Shown: positions 35,677 to 44,724 of the stretch, piece by piece
How positions within the stretch are numbered: the stretch's first letter is position 1
Layout: every line of letters begins with the position of its first letter
Assembly (NCBI GenBank): GCA_964567745.1
Contig: CAZMNY010000009.1
Location: 1 to 64,000 of the forward strand
Source: CAZMNY01 sp964567745
GTDB taxonomy: Bacteria; Planctomycetota; Planctomycetia; Pirellulales; Pirellulaceae
Length of the DNA: 64,000 bases
Direction of reading: 5' to 3'
The notes under the pieces: generated by a model
What the model was told of the DNA's origin: nothing
What the model saw: only the letters and a program-made list of their open reading frames with translations
Database searches by the model: none
Made by a program: the position numbers and the translations under genes

Positions 35677-37245
35677 TTAGCGTGGAATGGTAGTTTGCCG
35701 AGACGGTCGGTGCGAGTCAATAATCGACTGGATCGCTGGAAAACCTCGATCGGTTTCGTTGAGTGAAGCCCGTGTCTTCCAGAGCTGCTGCTTCAAGTCC
35801 GCGACAATCTCGGCGTATGCTGGATTCGAGTACAAATTCTGCATCTCGAATGGGTCGTTGTCTAAGTCGTAAAGCTCCCAGGCAACAGGCGTCTTCTGTT
35901 CGCCCTTGGACGTGCATCCGTAGAAAAAAATGAGCTTGTATCGCTCAGTGCGAATGCCAAAGTGCGCGGGAACTCGGAGACTGTGCGCCATGTGCATCCA
36001 GTAGCGATAGTAGGTGGCCGTTCGCCAATCGGCCGGTCGCGGCTCGCCCCGCATCGCCGCCTCGAAACTTCGGCCCTGCATGCGTCCTGGCGTTTTGACG
36101 CCTGCTAGCGCGAGAATCGTCGGCGCGAAATCGGTGTTGTTAATCAGCCAGCCATTGACCGAGCCGGCTTTTACACTATTTGGCCAGTGCACAATAAAAG
36201 GCATCCGCATCGACTCATCGTACATCCAGCGTTTGTCCATCAGGTCGTGTTCGCCCAGGAAGAAGCCTTGATCGCCTGTGTAGATGATGACGGTGTTATC
36301 GATCTCCCCAGCGTCGCGGAGAAAGTCCATCAGCCGCTTCACGTTGTCATCCACGCCTTTCACACACCGCAAATATCGCTTGAGATATTTCTGATAAACG
36401 GCCTTGGTGTATTGTGGATCGCTGAGACTTTGGTCGACGCCGAGCCTTCTCCCCAACCGCCAACTCTCGTGTCCCTTCGCCAATCCGGAACCGAAGTTAC
36501 GACTGGCGACGCTGCCAAATCCCTCGGCCGGCTGAGCGTGAAGGTTGTCTGGCTCCGGAATGGTTGCGTCTTTCAAGTAATCGTCGTAGCGAGGCGCATT
36601 CTGAAACATGTCATGCGGCGCTTTGAAATGGTGCATCAAGAAGAATGGCCGATTGCGATCCCATTTGTTCTCAAGCCACTCCAGACTGATATCCGTGATG
36701 GCGTCGCTAGAATGCTGTCCCATCTTGCCAACGGTGTTGCGTGGCCAAGGCCGGTTGCCGCGCACTCGAAAAATCGGATTGAAGTACTTGCCTTGCCCGG
36801 GAAGCACACAGTAGTAATCGAATGCGGCCGGCTCTTGCTTCAGATGCCACTTGCCAATCATGGCCGTTTGATACCCGGCCTTGCCCATTTCGATCGGCAG
36901 GTACTGGCGAGCAGGCGGAATGTTGCCGGTCAAATCGAGCACGCCGTTTGTTTGCGAATACTGCCCGGTGATGATACTGGCTCGGCTCGGCGTGCAGATC
37001 GAGTTGTTGCAGAAGACGCGGTCAAAACGCATACCGTTCTTGGCGAGCAAATCGATGTTGGGCGTCGGATTCAGATTCGCCAAGCGGCTGCCGTACTCAC
37101 CGATCGCCTGCGTCGTGTGGTCATCCGACATGATGAAGAGCACATTCGGCTGCTTGCTCATCGACTCATCCGCGCGCAGCTCGCCTGATGCGAGCGACCC
37201 AAGTAGGACGAGCAGAACTCGGAAATGCAACACAAAGCGGCTCAT
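35677..37245 (-). CDS. Type I sulfatase, N-acetylglucosamine-6-sulfatase-like
   Basis: A full-length exported sulfatase of 522 residues with a signal peptide (MSRFVLHFRVLLVLLGSLASG). It has VLFIMSDDHTTQAIG with the metal-binding aspartates, the formylglycine signature CTPSRASIITG (Cys type), YQTAMIGKWHLK, the DNTVIIYTGDQGFFLGEHD metal motif with DQG in place of DNG, and a C-terminal ELYDLDNDPFEMQNLY block. The DQGF.LGEH/KRWMYDES pattern resembles the glucosamine-6-sulfatase/iduronate-sulfatase side of the family, so sulfated polysaccharide is a likely substrate class; the exact substrate is not predictable. Maturation needs a formylglycine-generating enzyme, not encoded here. All expected catalytic motifs are present, unlike the pseudogene at 32915. 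Confidence 0.93.
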   Translation of the reverse strand: MSRFVLHFRVLLVLLGSLASGELRADESMSKQPNVLFIMSDDHTTQAIGEYGSRLANLNPTPNIDLLAKNGMRFDRVFCNNSICTPSRASIITGQYSQTNGVLDLTGNIPPARQYLPIEMGKAGYQTAMIGKWHLKQEPAAFDYYCVLPGQGKYFNPIFRVRGNRPWPRNTVGKMGQHSSDAITDISLEWLENKWDRNRPFFLMHHFKAPHDMFQNAPRYDDYLKDATIPEPDNLHAQPAEGFGSVASRNFGSGLAKGHESWRLGRRLGVDQSLSDPQYTKAVYQKYLKRYLRCVKGVDDNVKRLMDFLRDAGEIDNTVIIYTGDQGFFLGEHDLMDKRWMYDESMRMPFIVHWPNSVKAGSVNGWLINNTDFAPTILALAGVKTPGRMQGRSFEAAMRGEPRPADWRTATYYRYWMHMAHSLRVPAHFGIRTERYKLIFFYGCTSKGEQKTPVAWELYDLDNDPFEMQNLYSNPAYAEIVADLKQQLWKTRASLNETDRGFPAIQSIIDSHRPSRQTTIPR

Positions 37246-37679
37246 GTCTGTGCCTATTGCTTGTTAGCCATATTGGTCCTAGGATCGCCCAACGCATGCC
37301 TCAAGGGAACAGCTCCCAACACGGTTAGCGCCATGTTCACATGCCCACCCTAACGTTGGCCAACGGCCTACCTCAACGTAGCCTACGGGCAACGCCCTAG
37401 GAACAACACGGTTATCGCCACATTCACATGCCCCATCCCAAACAAATAGTTTGGCTCGAATTCTGCCTATGTATCATGTACGATCCATCGTGCAACGGCC
37501 TGCCAGCCCCTTGAAAAAATGTCCACGTTTAGATGATGTCCCAGGTAAATAGGCGTGGTCAGTTTGCCGCAAGAGTTGTTGCTTGGTTCCTCCAAAACGA
37601 GGCGGCAATCGCGGCGACTGGCCACACTCGTCCAAACTAGCATGACACTCACATTGGTTGCATCGTCCCAAAAGTCACA
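37246..37679. other. 434-base divergent intergenic region
   Basis: The region separates two head-to-head sulfatase genes and should contain both promoters. It holds the 29-bp direct repeat and a GCCTACGGGCAACG stretch similar to one at about 26532. The short frames on both strands lack protein-like features. No convincing -10/-35 pair was identified. Confidence 0.5.
37318..37433. repeat. Imperfect 29-bp direct repeat, two copies
   Basis: Copy 1 at 37318-37346 and copy 2 at 37405-37433 both begin AACACGGTTA and end TTCACATGCCC and match at 26 of 29 positions by eye. They lie 58 bases apart in the long gap between two divergently transcribed sulfatase genes. They may be a local duplication or paired binding sites. 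Nothing similar was noticed elsewhere in the window. Confidence 0.6.
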
Positions 37680-39800
37680 ATGAGCTCCAAATTCGTGCAG
37701 GCAACTCTATGGCGTCTCGCAGCGTTCATCGCGTGCGTTATTTTTGCGCACGCCGTTCAGGCTCAATCGCAGAACGCCAATGCCCTGCAAGCAAAGGCCG
37801 CAACACCCAACATCGTCATGCTTTTATCGGACGATCTCGGCTGGAAGGACATTGGTTGCTACGACGGACCCGTTCGCACGCCGACGCTTGACAGGCTGGC
37901 TAACGGCGGAATGCGTTTCACCGACTTCTACTCGGGCGCGGCAGTCTGCTCACCATCTCGAGCCGTGATGCTTACGGGCCGCACGAATGTGAGATGTAGC
38001 ATCTACAGTTGGATTAACGATCACGATCAAAGGTCGCATTTGCCGACGAGCGAAGTGACGTTGGCAGAGTTGTTGAAATCAGCTGGTTATGTGACGGGCC
38101 ATTTTGGGAAATGGCATTTGGGCATGCCGTCACGAAATTTCCCAAACAAGCCAACGCCGGCGGATCACGGATTCGACTACTGGTTCGCCACGGCAAACAA
38201 TGCTCAGCCAAGCCATCGGAATCCTCGCAATTTTGTTCGCAACGGCAAGAACGTTGGACCTCAAGAAGGCTACTCGTGCGACTTGGTCGTGGACGAAGCC
38301 CGCGATTGGCTAGACGCGCAGGCGACGGTCGATAAGCCGTTCTTTCTCAACGTTTGGTTGCATGAACCTCACGCGCCGCTTGCGGCGCCTGCTGACTCTG
38401 TGGAGCAATACGGGGATCGCATGGATCCTGGCGCAGTTTACTCAGGCACGATCGCCAACACCGATCAAGCCATCAAACGCCTGATAGCCAAGTTGCACGA
38501 GATCGACGCTCCAGAGAACACTTTGATAATTTACGCGTCGGACAACGGCAGTTATCGAAGCGACCGCGTCGGCTACTTGCGGGCAACTAAGGGTTCGAAC
38601 TACGAGGGTGGAATCCGCGTTCCCGGCATTTTCTATTGGCCTAAACACATTTCCCCAGGCGTCGTCTCTCGGGAACCAGCCGGATTGGTCGACATCGTCC
38701 CGACGGTTTGTGGGATAGCTGGAATCCGTTCGCCTGCCGCGCACCTGGACGGCTCAGATCTATCGAAGCTTTTGACTGGAACGTCAAACAGGGTCAGCCG
38801 CGAGCAGCCGTTATTCTGGTGCCTGCCGCTTTCCGGCCCGGCGATCGCGATGCGCGATGGGCGTTACTCTATGGTTGCCTTTCGAAACGCGGCCGTGCCT
38901 AAAGACCAGGAAGGCATCCGGAACATCAAGAAACAGATCGAAGAGACGCTCAAGGCAAAGGGCATCTACGAAAAGGAGACTCGCGGCAGCACTTTTGCGA
39001 AACAACTCTTCGAAGGATTCTCCGATCGAGACGCGGAACGGCTTCGAGGAAAATTCATTCGATTGAATCAGTTTCACGAGTCCTGGATACCCTCCCTCAA
39101 GAATTCGAATTTCATACGTTTCGAACTCTACGACCTGGTCGCCGACCCGTCGCAAACTCGGGAATTGTCGAGTCAACAGCCGCAAGTTCACGCCCGACTC
39201 AAGGCCGAGTTGACTCGGATCGCCAAGGATGTTTTCAACGAAGCATTCGACTGGTCCTCCGATGCTCCGGCTCCGAAGCAACAGTCATCGTCGTCCGGCA
39301 CCCGTGTGCATCGATTAAAGGAAACGTACCGATCGCCCTTCGACGCATTCCTCTATATCAACCGCATTCCCTCAACACCTGAGCAAGACGAAACTCACGA
39401 CGACCTTGCCGGGCGCATTCTCGGACGGCTCGCCAATCAAGAAGGACGAGTGCTTGTGAAACTGCCGCCGGGCATGAATCACCAAGCCTATGAAGGATTC
39501 AAAGTTGCATTGGAAGGCGGCGAAGAACGACATGCAGGAAATTGCTTTACCTGCCATCACTTGCCCCATTTCGGGCAGCCGAAAAAGAAAGCCATTCCAT
39601 CGCTACGCCATTACTCACGGTCGAACAAAGAACTTAGTGCAACGCTCGCGCACGAAGCGCATCGCAACATTCGGCTCGATGCGAAAGACATCAGTCATTT
39701 GCACGCCCTTCTGCAAACGCTCGACGAGGTCTCGGATAAGAAATTTCGTGAACTGATTCTCAAGTCAAAGGTGTTAGACACATCAGGAGCCCCCAAATGA
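37680..39800 (+). CDS. Sulfatase with a C-terminal heme c (CxxCH) extension
   Basis: A 706-residue exported protein (signal WRLAAFIACVIFAHAVQAQ). Residues about 45-500 are a type I sulfatase: VMLLSDDLGWKDIGCYD, formylglycine signature CSPSRAVMLTG, YVTGHFGKWHLG, IIYASDNGSYRSD and an ELYDLVADPSQTREL tail. The last 140 residues are not sulfatase: they include a LPPGMNHQAYEGFKVAL stretch and CFTCHHLPHFG at residues 622-632, a c-type heme attachment motif, and end with a helical part (DISHLHALLQTL) like the final helix of small cytochromes c. So a hydrolase and an electron-transfer module appear joined. The stop overlaps the next start by ATGA, so it heads a translationally coupled operon. Confidence 0.9.
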   Translation: MSSKFVQATLWRLAAFIACVIFAHAVQAQSQNANALQAKAATPNIVMLLSDDLGWKDIGCYDGPVRTPTLDRLANGGMRFTDFYSGAAVCSPSRAVMLTGRTNVRCSIYSWINDHDQRSHLPTSEVTLAELLKSAGYVTGHFGKWHLGMPSRNFPNKPTPADHGFDYWFATANNAQPSHRNPRNFVRNGKNVGPQEGYSCDLVVDEARDWLDAQATVDKPFFLNVWLHEPHAPLAAPADSVEQYGDRMDPGAVYSGTIANTDQAIKRLIAKLHEIDAPENTLIIYASDNGSYRSDRVGYLRATKGSNYEGGIRVPGIFYWPKHISPGVVSREPAGLVDIVPTVCGIAGIRSPAAHLDGSDLSKLLTGTSNRVSREQPLFWCLPLSGPAIAMRDGRYSMVAFRNAAVPKDQEGIRNIKKQIEETLKAKGIYEKETRGSTFAKQLFEGFSDRDAERLRGKFIRLNQFHESWIPSLKNSNFIRFELYDLVADPSQTRELSSQQPQVHARLKAELTRIAKDVFNEAFDWSSDAPAPKQQSSSSGTRVHRLKETYRSPFDAFLYINRIPSTPEQDETHDDLAGRILGRLANQEGRVLVKLPPGMNHQAYEGFKVALEGGEERHAGNCFTCHHLPHFGQPKKKAIPSLRHYSRSNKELSATLAHEAHRNIRLDAKDISHLHALLQTLDEVSDKKFRELILKSKVLDTSGAPK

Positions 39801-42265
39801 TTCGCTTGATACCTCTGTCGTTTGTGTTGCTGATGGCCGTTGGCGCCAACTTGCCGTCGTCGAGCGGCGCAGATCATTCGATCCGTGGCATGGTGGTCGA
39901 TTCAACCGACAAGGGCGTCGAAGGCGTCATGGTGTCCGCCATCGATACGCAACAGCGGAAATGGACGTCCGTGTTTACTCAGAAAGATGGCTCGTTCGAG
40001 ATACTTGGGTTGAGGAACGTTGACCACAACATTCGCACGCGTTTGATAGGCCTCGCCGATGAATGGAAGAGCGGAGTCTCAGCGGGCGCCAGCGACATGG
40101 TCATTCAAACTCGTCCGGCTGTGGGCGCCGAACTGGAAGTGCAGCGTCCGGCAAACAGCGCATTCAGCATGCTCGCTTTCGACAATCCTCGAGACAAGCT
40201 CAATTTCAAGATGATGTGCGCATACTGCCACCAGACCGGGACGCTCGGGTTTCGAACGCCCGAGAAGCCAGTCGACTGGGAGACCATGCTTCGTCGGATG
40301 GATGGGTTTGGCGGTTTGTACCGGCACACCCAGGAGACGATTATTGAACGGTTGATGGATACCTACAAAGACGACGCGGTCGACAAGTGGCCCACGTTTG
40401 TCCCACCTCCTGCGCCGACTGGCAAAGCGACTGCCGCGACGATCACGATGTGGGAATTGGACAAACCCCTTCAAGGCTCGTTTCACGACTTGGAAATCGG
40501 CCGAGACGGAAAGGTCTACGCGGTTAACATCAGCAAGCATCGCATGATTGCCCTGGACCCTGTCACTGGAGATCAGCAAGTCATCAAGTTTCCGGCTCGA
40601 AGCTACGCGCCTCACTCCATCGAAACCGCGAATGACGGCAGCCTCTGGACAACGATGTGCGCTAGCGGCCAGATGGCTCGCTTCGATATCAAGACGAGAA
40701 AGTTTGAGGTCTACAGTAGCGCCGAAGCGCCGAAACGTCGAGGCAACTACCCTCATACTCTGCGAATCAATCCCAAGGACCCGGAAGGCCTGATCTGGTA
40801 CACGGACGCCGGAACCAACTCTTGTTTCTCGTTGCACCCCGAGACCCATGTGGTCAAGGAGTACAAACTGCTTAGCGCTGGCCAGGCGATTGGAGCAGGA
40901 CGTGGCGAGTCGCGTGGTATCACGCCATACGGCTTGGACTATTCACCGGTCGACGGCATGATCTGGTATTCCAAACTGAACGGTAATCGTATCGGCCGAA
41001 TCGACCCCAACGCGGACGATGGCGACATCAAAGAATGGAACCCGCCGTTCCGCGGTCCGAGGCGTTTGCATGTTGCCCCCGACGGAATGGTCTGGGTGCC
41101 CGGGTTCGGCTCCGGCGTCTTCGGAAAATTCAATCCGAAGTCCGAAGCGTGGACAGTCTATGAACTGCCGGACGCGGAGAATCAGATCCCTTACGCGCTC
41201 AACGTTGACTCAAAAGGCACTGTCTGGATCTGCGGAACGGGGAACGACACAATCAACCGATTCGATCCGGTGACGGAAGAGATAGTTGAGTTCCGCTTGC
41301 CGACGCGGGTCTCTTACACGCGAGAGATTGAATTTGACGACGAAGGAAATATTTGGACGAGCACGTCGGGTCCTGCGAGACACATGGAGCGCGGCGTCGG
41401 CGCTGTCATCAAGATTTCGCTCCCCAAGAGCTTGCCTCAGAAGGGAGGAGTTCGCTTGGCCGCCAAGCACTACGACGGGACTCATAGTATTGGTAACTTG
41501 GCCAACGCTCCCAAGCGAAAATCCAACAACACGGCATTGTTCGCGAGAATTGACAAGTCAAAAATGCCGACCGCCTACGTTCCGCGGAACCATCAAGAGT
41601 ATGTCGACAAGCGAATAGCAGGCCTGCCGCCGCAAAGTCGAGGCCGCGTGGGGCAGCTTTGGAATGAGTTTACTCGAGCGAATCCGAGTCGTAAGCGTGA
41701 TGGCGCCATGTTCATCCGAATACTCGAACACATTGCCGCCAATCCATCTTCGCAGAAGCGCCGGTTCATCAAGAAATGGCAACATCACAACTTTGGATCG
41801 GCGCCTAATAGGCTAGAGGGACGGTCGCTCGAACGCGGCAAACTCCATTTCGAACAAGCTACCTGTAGCCGTTGTCACCCGATTGCCGGCAAAGGTCCCA
41901 AATACGGCCCCGACCTGAGCGAAGTCACCAAGCGGTTCAAAGGCTCGAAACTTCTGCAACAGATCGTCAAGCCATCCGCCGAAATTCACAAGGAATTTCA
42001 AACGCAGATGATCTTAGTGAATGACGGCCGCCTGCTGACCGGATTGGTCGTCGAAGAAACGGACAAGCAGATTCTCTTGGTGCCGAACCTCCTCAAGCCG
42101 GACAAGATCGAAACAATCGACAAGTCCGCAATCGAAGAACGTAAGACGGCGGATGTCTCGACCATGCCGACAGGTCTGCTTGACACCTTTTCGATCGAAG
42201 AAATCCTCGACCTACTCGCGTTCATCCAAGCTGCGGGTCCTGCGACAGGCACGCCCGCGCAATGA
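39797..42265 (+). CDS. Exported Vgb-like beta-propeller with two heme c motifs
   Basis: An 822-residue protein with signal peptide (LIPLSFVLLMAVGANLPSSSGA). In order: a carboxypeptidase-regulatory-like domain (about 28-110, GMVVDSTDKGVEGVMVSA); a cytochrome-like stretch with CAYCH at 141-145; a propeller of the virginiamycin B lyase/streptogramin lyase type (about 215-545) with blades such as LIWYTDAGTNS, MIWYSKLNGNRIGRID and NIWTSTSGP; and a C-terminal cytochrome of the planctomycete heme-binding type with CSRCHPIAGKGPKYGPDL at residue 690, ending in FSIEEILDLLAFIQ. Despite the resemblance an antibiotic lyase role is unlikely; it is probably a redox or sugar-binding propeller. ATGA overlaps occur at both ends, with the sulfatase-cytochrome gene upstream and the DUF1592 gene downstream. 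Confidence 0.88.
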   Translation: MIRLIPLSFVLLMAVGANLPSSSGADHSIRGMVVDSTDKGVEGVMVSAIDTQQRKWTSVFTQKDGSFEILGLRNVDHNIRTRLIGLADEWKSGVSAGASDMVIQTRPAVGAELEVQRPANSAFSMLAFDNPRDKLNFKMMCAYCHQTGTLGFRTPEKPVDWETMLRRMDGFGGLYRHTQETIIERLMDTYKDDAVDKWPTFVPPPAPTGKATAATITMWELDKPLQGSFHDLEIGRDGKVYAVNISKHRMIALDPVTGDQQVIKFPARSYAPHSIETANDGSLWTTMCASGQMARFDIKTRKFEVYSSAEAPKRRGNYPHTLRINPKDPEGLIWYTDAGTNSCFSLHPETHVVKEYKLLSAGQAIGAGRGESRGITPYGLDYSPVDGMIWYSKLNGNRIGRIDPNADDGDIKEWNPPFRGPRRLHVAPDGMVWVPGFGSGVFGKFNPKSEAWTVYELPDAENQIPYALNVDSKGTVWICGTGNDTINRFDPVTEEIVEFRLPTRVSYTREIEFDDEGNIWTSTSGPARHMERGVGAVIKISLPKSLPQKGGVRLAAKHYDGTHSIGNLANAPKRKSNNTALFARIDKSKMPTAYVPRNHQEYVDKRIAGLPPQSRGRVGQLWNEFTRANPSRKRDGAMFIRILEHIAANPSSQKRRFIKKWQHHNFGSAPNRLEGRSLERGKLHFEQATCSRCHPIAGKGPKYGPDLSEVTKRFKGSKLLQQIVKPSAEIHKEFQTQMILVNDGRLLTGLVVEETDKQILLVPNLLKPDKIETIDKSAIEERKTADVSTMPTGLLDTFSIEEILDLLAFIQAAGPATGTPAQ

Positions 42266-44724
42266 CCAATTCACGAGAAGGCGCAGTGCGAGAAATGATC
42301 GCAGCGATTTCAAGAACTCTCGTGGCGGCTATCGCTGCGCATTTGATATGCGTTCCGGCAGCCGCGGCGGACCTGGATCAGTTGATTGAGTCTGCTTGTA
42401 TCGACTGCCACGGTGCCGGCACGGAAACGAAGCTCGACCTCACGTCGCTCGAAATGAACTTCGGAGACGCAAAGAGCTTTCGAAATTGGGTGCAGGTGTT
42501 CGATCGCGTCCAGAGCGGCGAGATGCCGCCTTCAACTGAAGCTCGCCCCAACGAAGCAACTCGGTCAGCGGCCTTGAAGGTACTCAAATCCAAACTCAAC
42601 CACGCCAATCGCTCGTCGCAAGCGAAGAAGGGTCGCGTTCCGAGTCGGCGACTCACGCGAACAGAATATGAACACACGTTGCATGATCTGCTCGGGATTG
42701 GGGGCGAGCTGGCGCGGCATCTGCCGCCGGAAAGCGAGTCGGGTGAGTTTGACGTGGTCGCGACGACACAGGAGATGTCGAGCGTTCACGTTCGCGGCCT
42801 ACTGATGGCGGCCGATCAGGCTTTGGATGAAGCGATTCAGTTGGGCGTCAAGCCGAGGATGGGCAAGCGTGAAATCGACTACTTCAATTCGCCTTACATT
42901 CGGATGTGGGTAGAGCGTACTGTTCGGCGTGGCGGCGGCACGATATTCAAGACGGACCGCGACGTTGTCACGTTTCGAGGTGAGAACTATGTGTTCCGCT
43001 CCGATGCGAATGGGTTTCGGCCTCCGGTCGCTGGACGATATCGCATCGACATCAAAGCGGCGGCGTATCAGCCCCGGTCATCGATCACAGTTAGCCTGAA
43101 ACGGCAGAATGATCAGCAAGGTCAGAGCGAGTTGATCGCAGCGTGGGATCTGGCTGGTTCGGACTACCGTGATGTTTCGACGACCGCCTACCTTCGCCCC
43201 AATGATTACATTTACGTCAGTGCTGACGAATTGGAGCCCGCCCTCGATGGTCGAGTGATTTACAACTCGCAGCCAGCCAGCAAGTTTGGCGGCGAGGGCG
43301 TCAGAATTCGCCGCGTGACAGTCGAAGGTCCGTTGGAGTCGACTTGGCCGCCAGAGCGGACTCGCAAGCTATTTCCCGGAATCGAATGGAAAGCGAGCAA
43401 GACCAGACGGCGCGGCCGAGTTTACGAGCCCGCGCTAACGAAGTCACCCGCCGAACACTTGCGCACCATCGTCTCAACGTTTGCCGAGCGAGCTTGGCGG
43501 CGACCGCTGAGCGAGAACGAAGTCAACTCGCTCGTCGCATTAGCCAAGCCTAGCCTCAAAGCCAGCGGGGACTTCATTGAGTCAGTGCGAATCTCGCTTC
43601 GCGCTGTCTTGGTCGCGCCTGATTTGCTGTTTCAAATCGGTGAGGCCGGTTCGCTTAGTGATGAAGCTCTTGCTCGGCGGCTCTCTTATTTTTTGTGGCG
43701 GAGCATTCCAGACGATGAACTGAGTCGACTTGCCGCCGCAAATCGGCTATCCGATCCCAAGACTTTGGCCTCACAAGTCGATCGAATGTTGGAAAACCCG
43801 AAGAGCAAACGATTTGTGCACGAGTTCCTTGGGCAATGGCTGGATCTCGACAGGATCGACGCTACGACTCCCGATTCGTTCTTGTATCCCGAATACGACG
43901 ACGTACTGCGAATGGCGATGTTGGGAGAGACTCGCGAGTTCTTTTCGCACTTGATCGAGAAGGACCTAAGCGTCGGCAACCTTGCCGACTCGGACTTCAC
44001 ATTCCTCAACCGCCGGCTCGCAGAGCACTACAACATTGCGGGTGTTGATGGCGAAGCGATCCGAAAAGTCAAGCTGGCGAAGTCGAGTGTTCGAGGTGGA
44101 ATCCTTGCCCACGCGTCGATCGCCAAGGTAACTGCGAATGGAACTGTGACGACCCCCGTCAAGCGAGGCAGTTTCGTCCTGACAAACCTGCTTGGCCAGC
44201 CGCCGAAAACGCCGCCGCCTAGTGTGGGGGCCATCGAACCCGATACGCGGGGTGCGACGACCATTCCCGAGACGTTGCTAAAACACCAGACCGTGGAAAC
44301 GTGCGCCGCTTGCCACCGCACGATTGATCCGCCAGGATTTGCCTTGGAGTGTTTTGACCCGGTTGGCAATTATCGTAAGCGCTACCGCAACAGTAAGGGT
44401 GTCAAACGAGAGACCAATCTAGGGCTGCGTTTCCTACACAAGGACTACACGCTGGGACTTCCTGTCGATACTTCCGGGGTGACGACGGATGGCTTCGAGT
44501 TTGCCGGAATTGGAGAATACAAGAAAAACTTGCGTGACGAATCGAAAGAGCAAATCGCTCGCAACATTGTGATGAAGTTGATCGCATTTTCGACGGGTGC
44601 CGAGACTCAGTTTTCTGACCGTGAAGTCGTCGAGACGATTCTGCGGGAAACGAAAAGTGAAGAGTATCCGTTGCGAACCTTGATTCACCATGTCGTCGCA
44701 AGTCGCCTATTTAGGAACCGCTGA
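42262..44724 (+). CDS. DUF1587-1595-1592-1588-1585 exported cytochrome-like protein
   Basis: An 820-residue protein with an N-terminal export segment (ISRTLVAAIAAHLICVPAAAA). It carries the complete planctomycete domain set: an N-terminal cytochrome with CIDCH (residues 46-50) and MPPSTEARP; DUF1587 (RRLTRTEYEHTLHDLLG); a beta-rich insertion with RYRIDIKAAAYQPR; DUF1595 (ERAWRRPLSENEVNSLV); DUF1592 (RRLSYFLWRSIPDDEL); DUF1588 (RGGILAHASIAKVTANG) with CAACHRTIDPPGFALE at residue 681; and DUF1585 at the end. Two heme c sites are probable. The reaction is not established. The next gene, DUF1552, starts on the last base of its stop codon (TGATG), and the two families are usually partners. Confidence 0.92.
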   Translation: MTNSREGAVREMIAAISRTLVAAIAAHLICVPAAAADLDQLIESACIDCHGAGTETKLDLTSLEMNFGDAKSFRNWVQVFDRVQSGEMPPSTEARPNEATRSAALKVLKSKLNHANRSSQAKKGRVPSRRLTRTEYEHTLHDLLGIGGELARHLPPESESGEFDVVATTQEMSSVHVRGLLMAADQALDEAIQLGVKPRMGKREIDYFNSPYIRMWVERTVRRGGGTIFKTDRDVVTFRGENYVFRSDANGFRPPVAGRYRIDIKAAAYQPRSSITVSLKRQNDQQGQSELIAAWDLAGSDYRDVSTTAYLRPNDYIYVSADELEPALDGRVIYNSQPASKFGGEGVRIRRVTVEGPLESTWPPERTRKLFPGIEWKASKTRRRGRVYEPALTKSPAEHLRTIVSTFAERAWRRPLSENEVNSLVALAKPSLKASGDFIESVRISLRAVLVAPDLLFQIGEAGSLSDEALARRLSYFLWRSIPDDELSRLAAANRLSDPKTLASQVDRMLENPKSKRFVHEFLGQWLDLDRIDATTPDSFLYPEYDDVLRMAMLGETREFFSHLIEKDLSVGNLADSDFTFLNRRLAEHYNIAGVDGEAIRKVKLAKSSVRGGILAHASIAKVTANGTVTTPVKRGSFVLTNLLGQPPKTPPPSVGAIEPDTRGATTIPETLLKHQTVETCAACHRTIDPPGFALECFDPVGNYRKRYRNSKGVKRETNLGLRFLHKDYTLGLPVDTSGVTTDGFEFAGIGEYKKNLRDESKEQIARNIVMKLIAFSTGAETQFSDREVVETILRETKSEEYPLRTLIHHVVASRLFRNR

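Noticed and set aside
36187..37188. 333-residue plus-strand ORF opposite the sulfatase at 35677
   Set aside because: Antisense shadow of a complete sulfatase with all catalytic motifs; it has no recognisable features of its own.
39797..42265. Antibiotic (streptogramin) resistance gene
   Set aside because: Only the propeller fold resembles Vgb; the heme modules, size and operon context argue against a resistance role.
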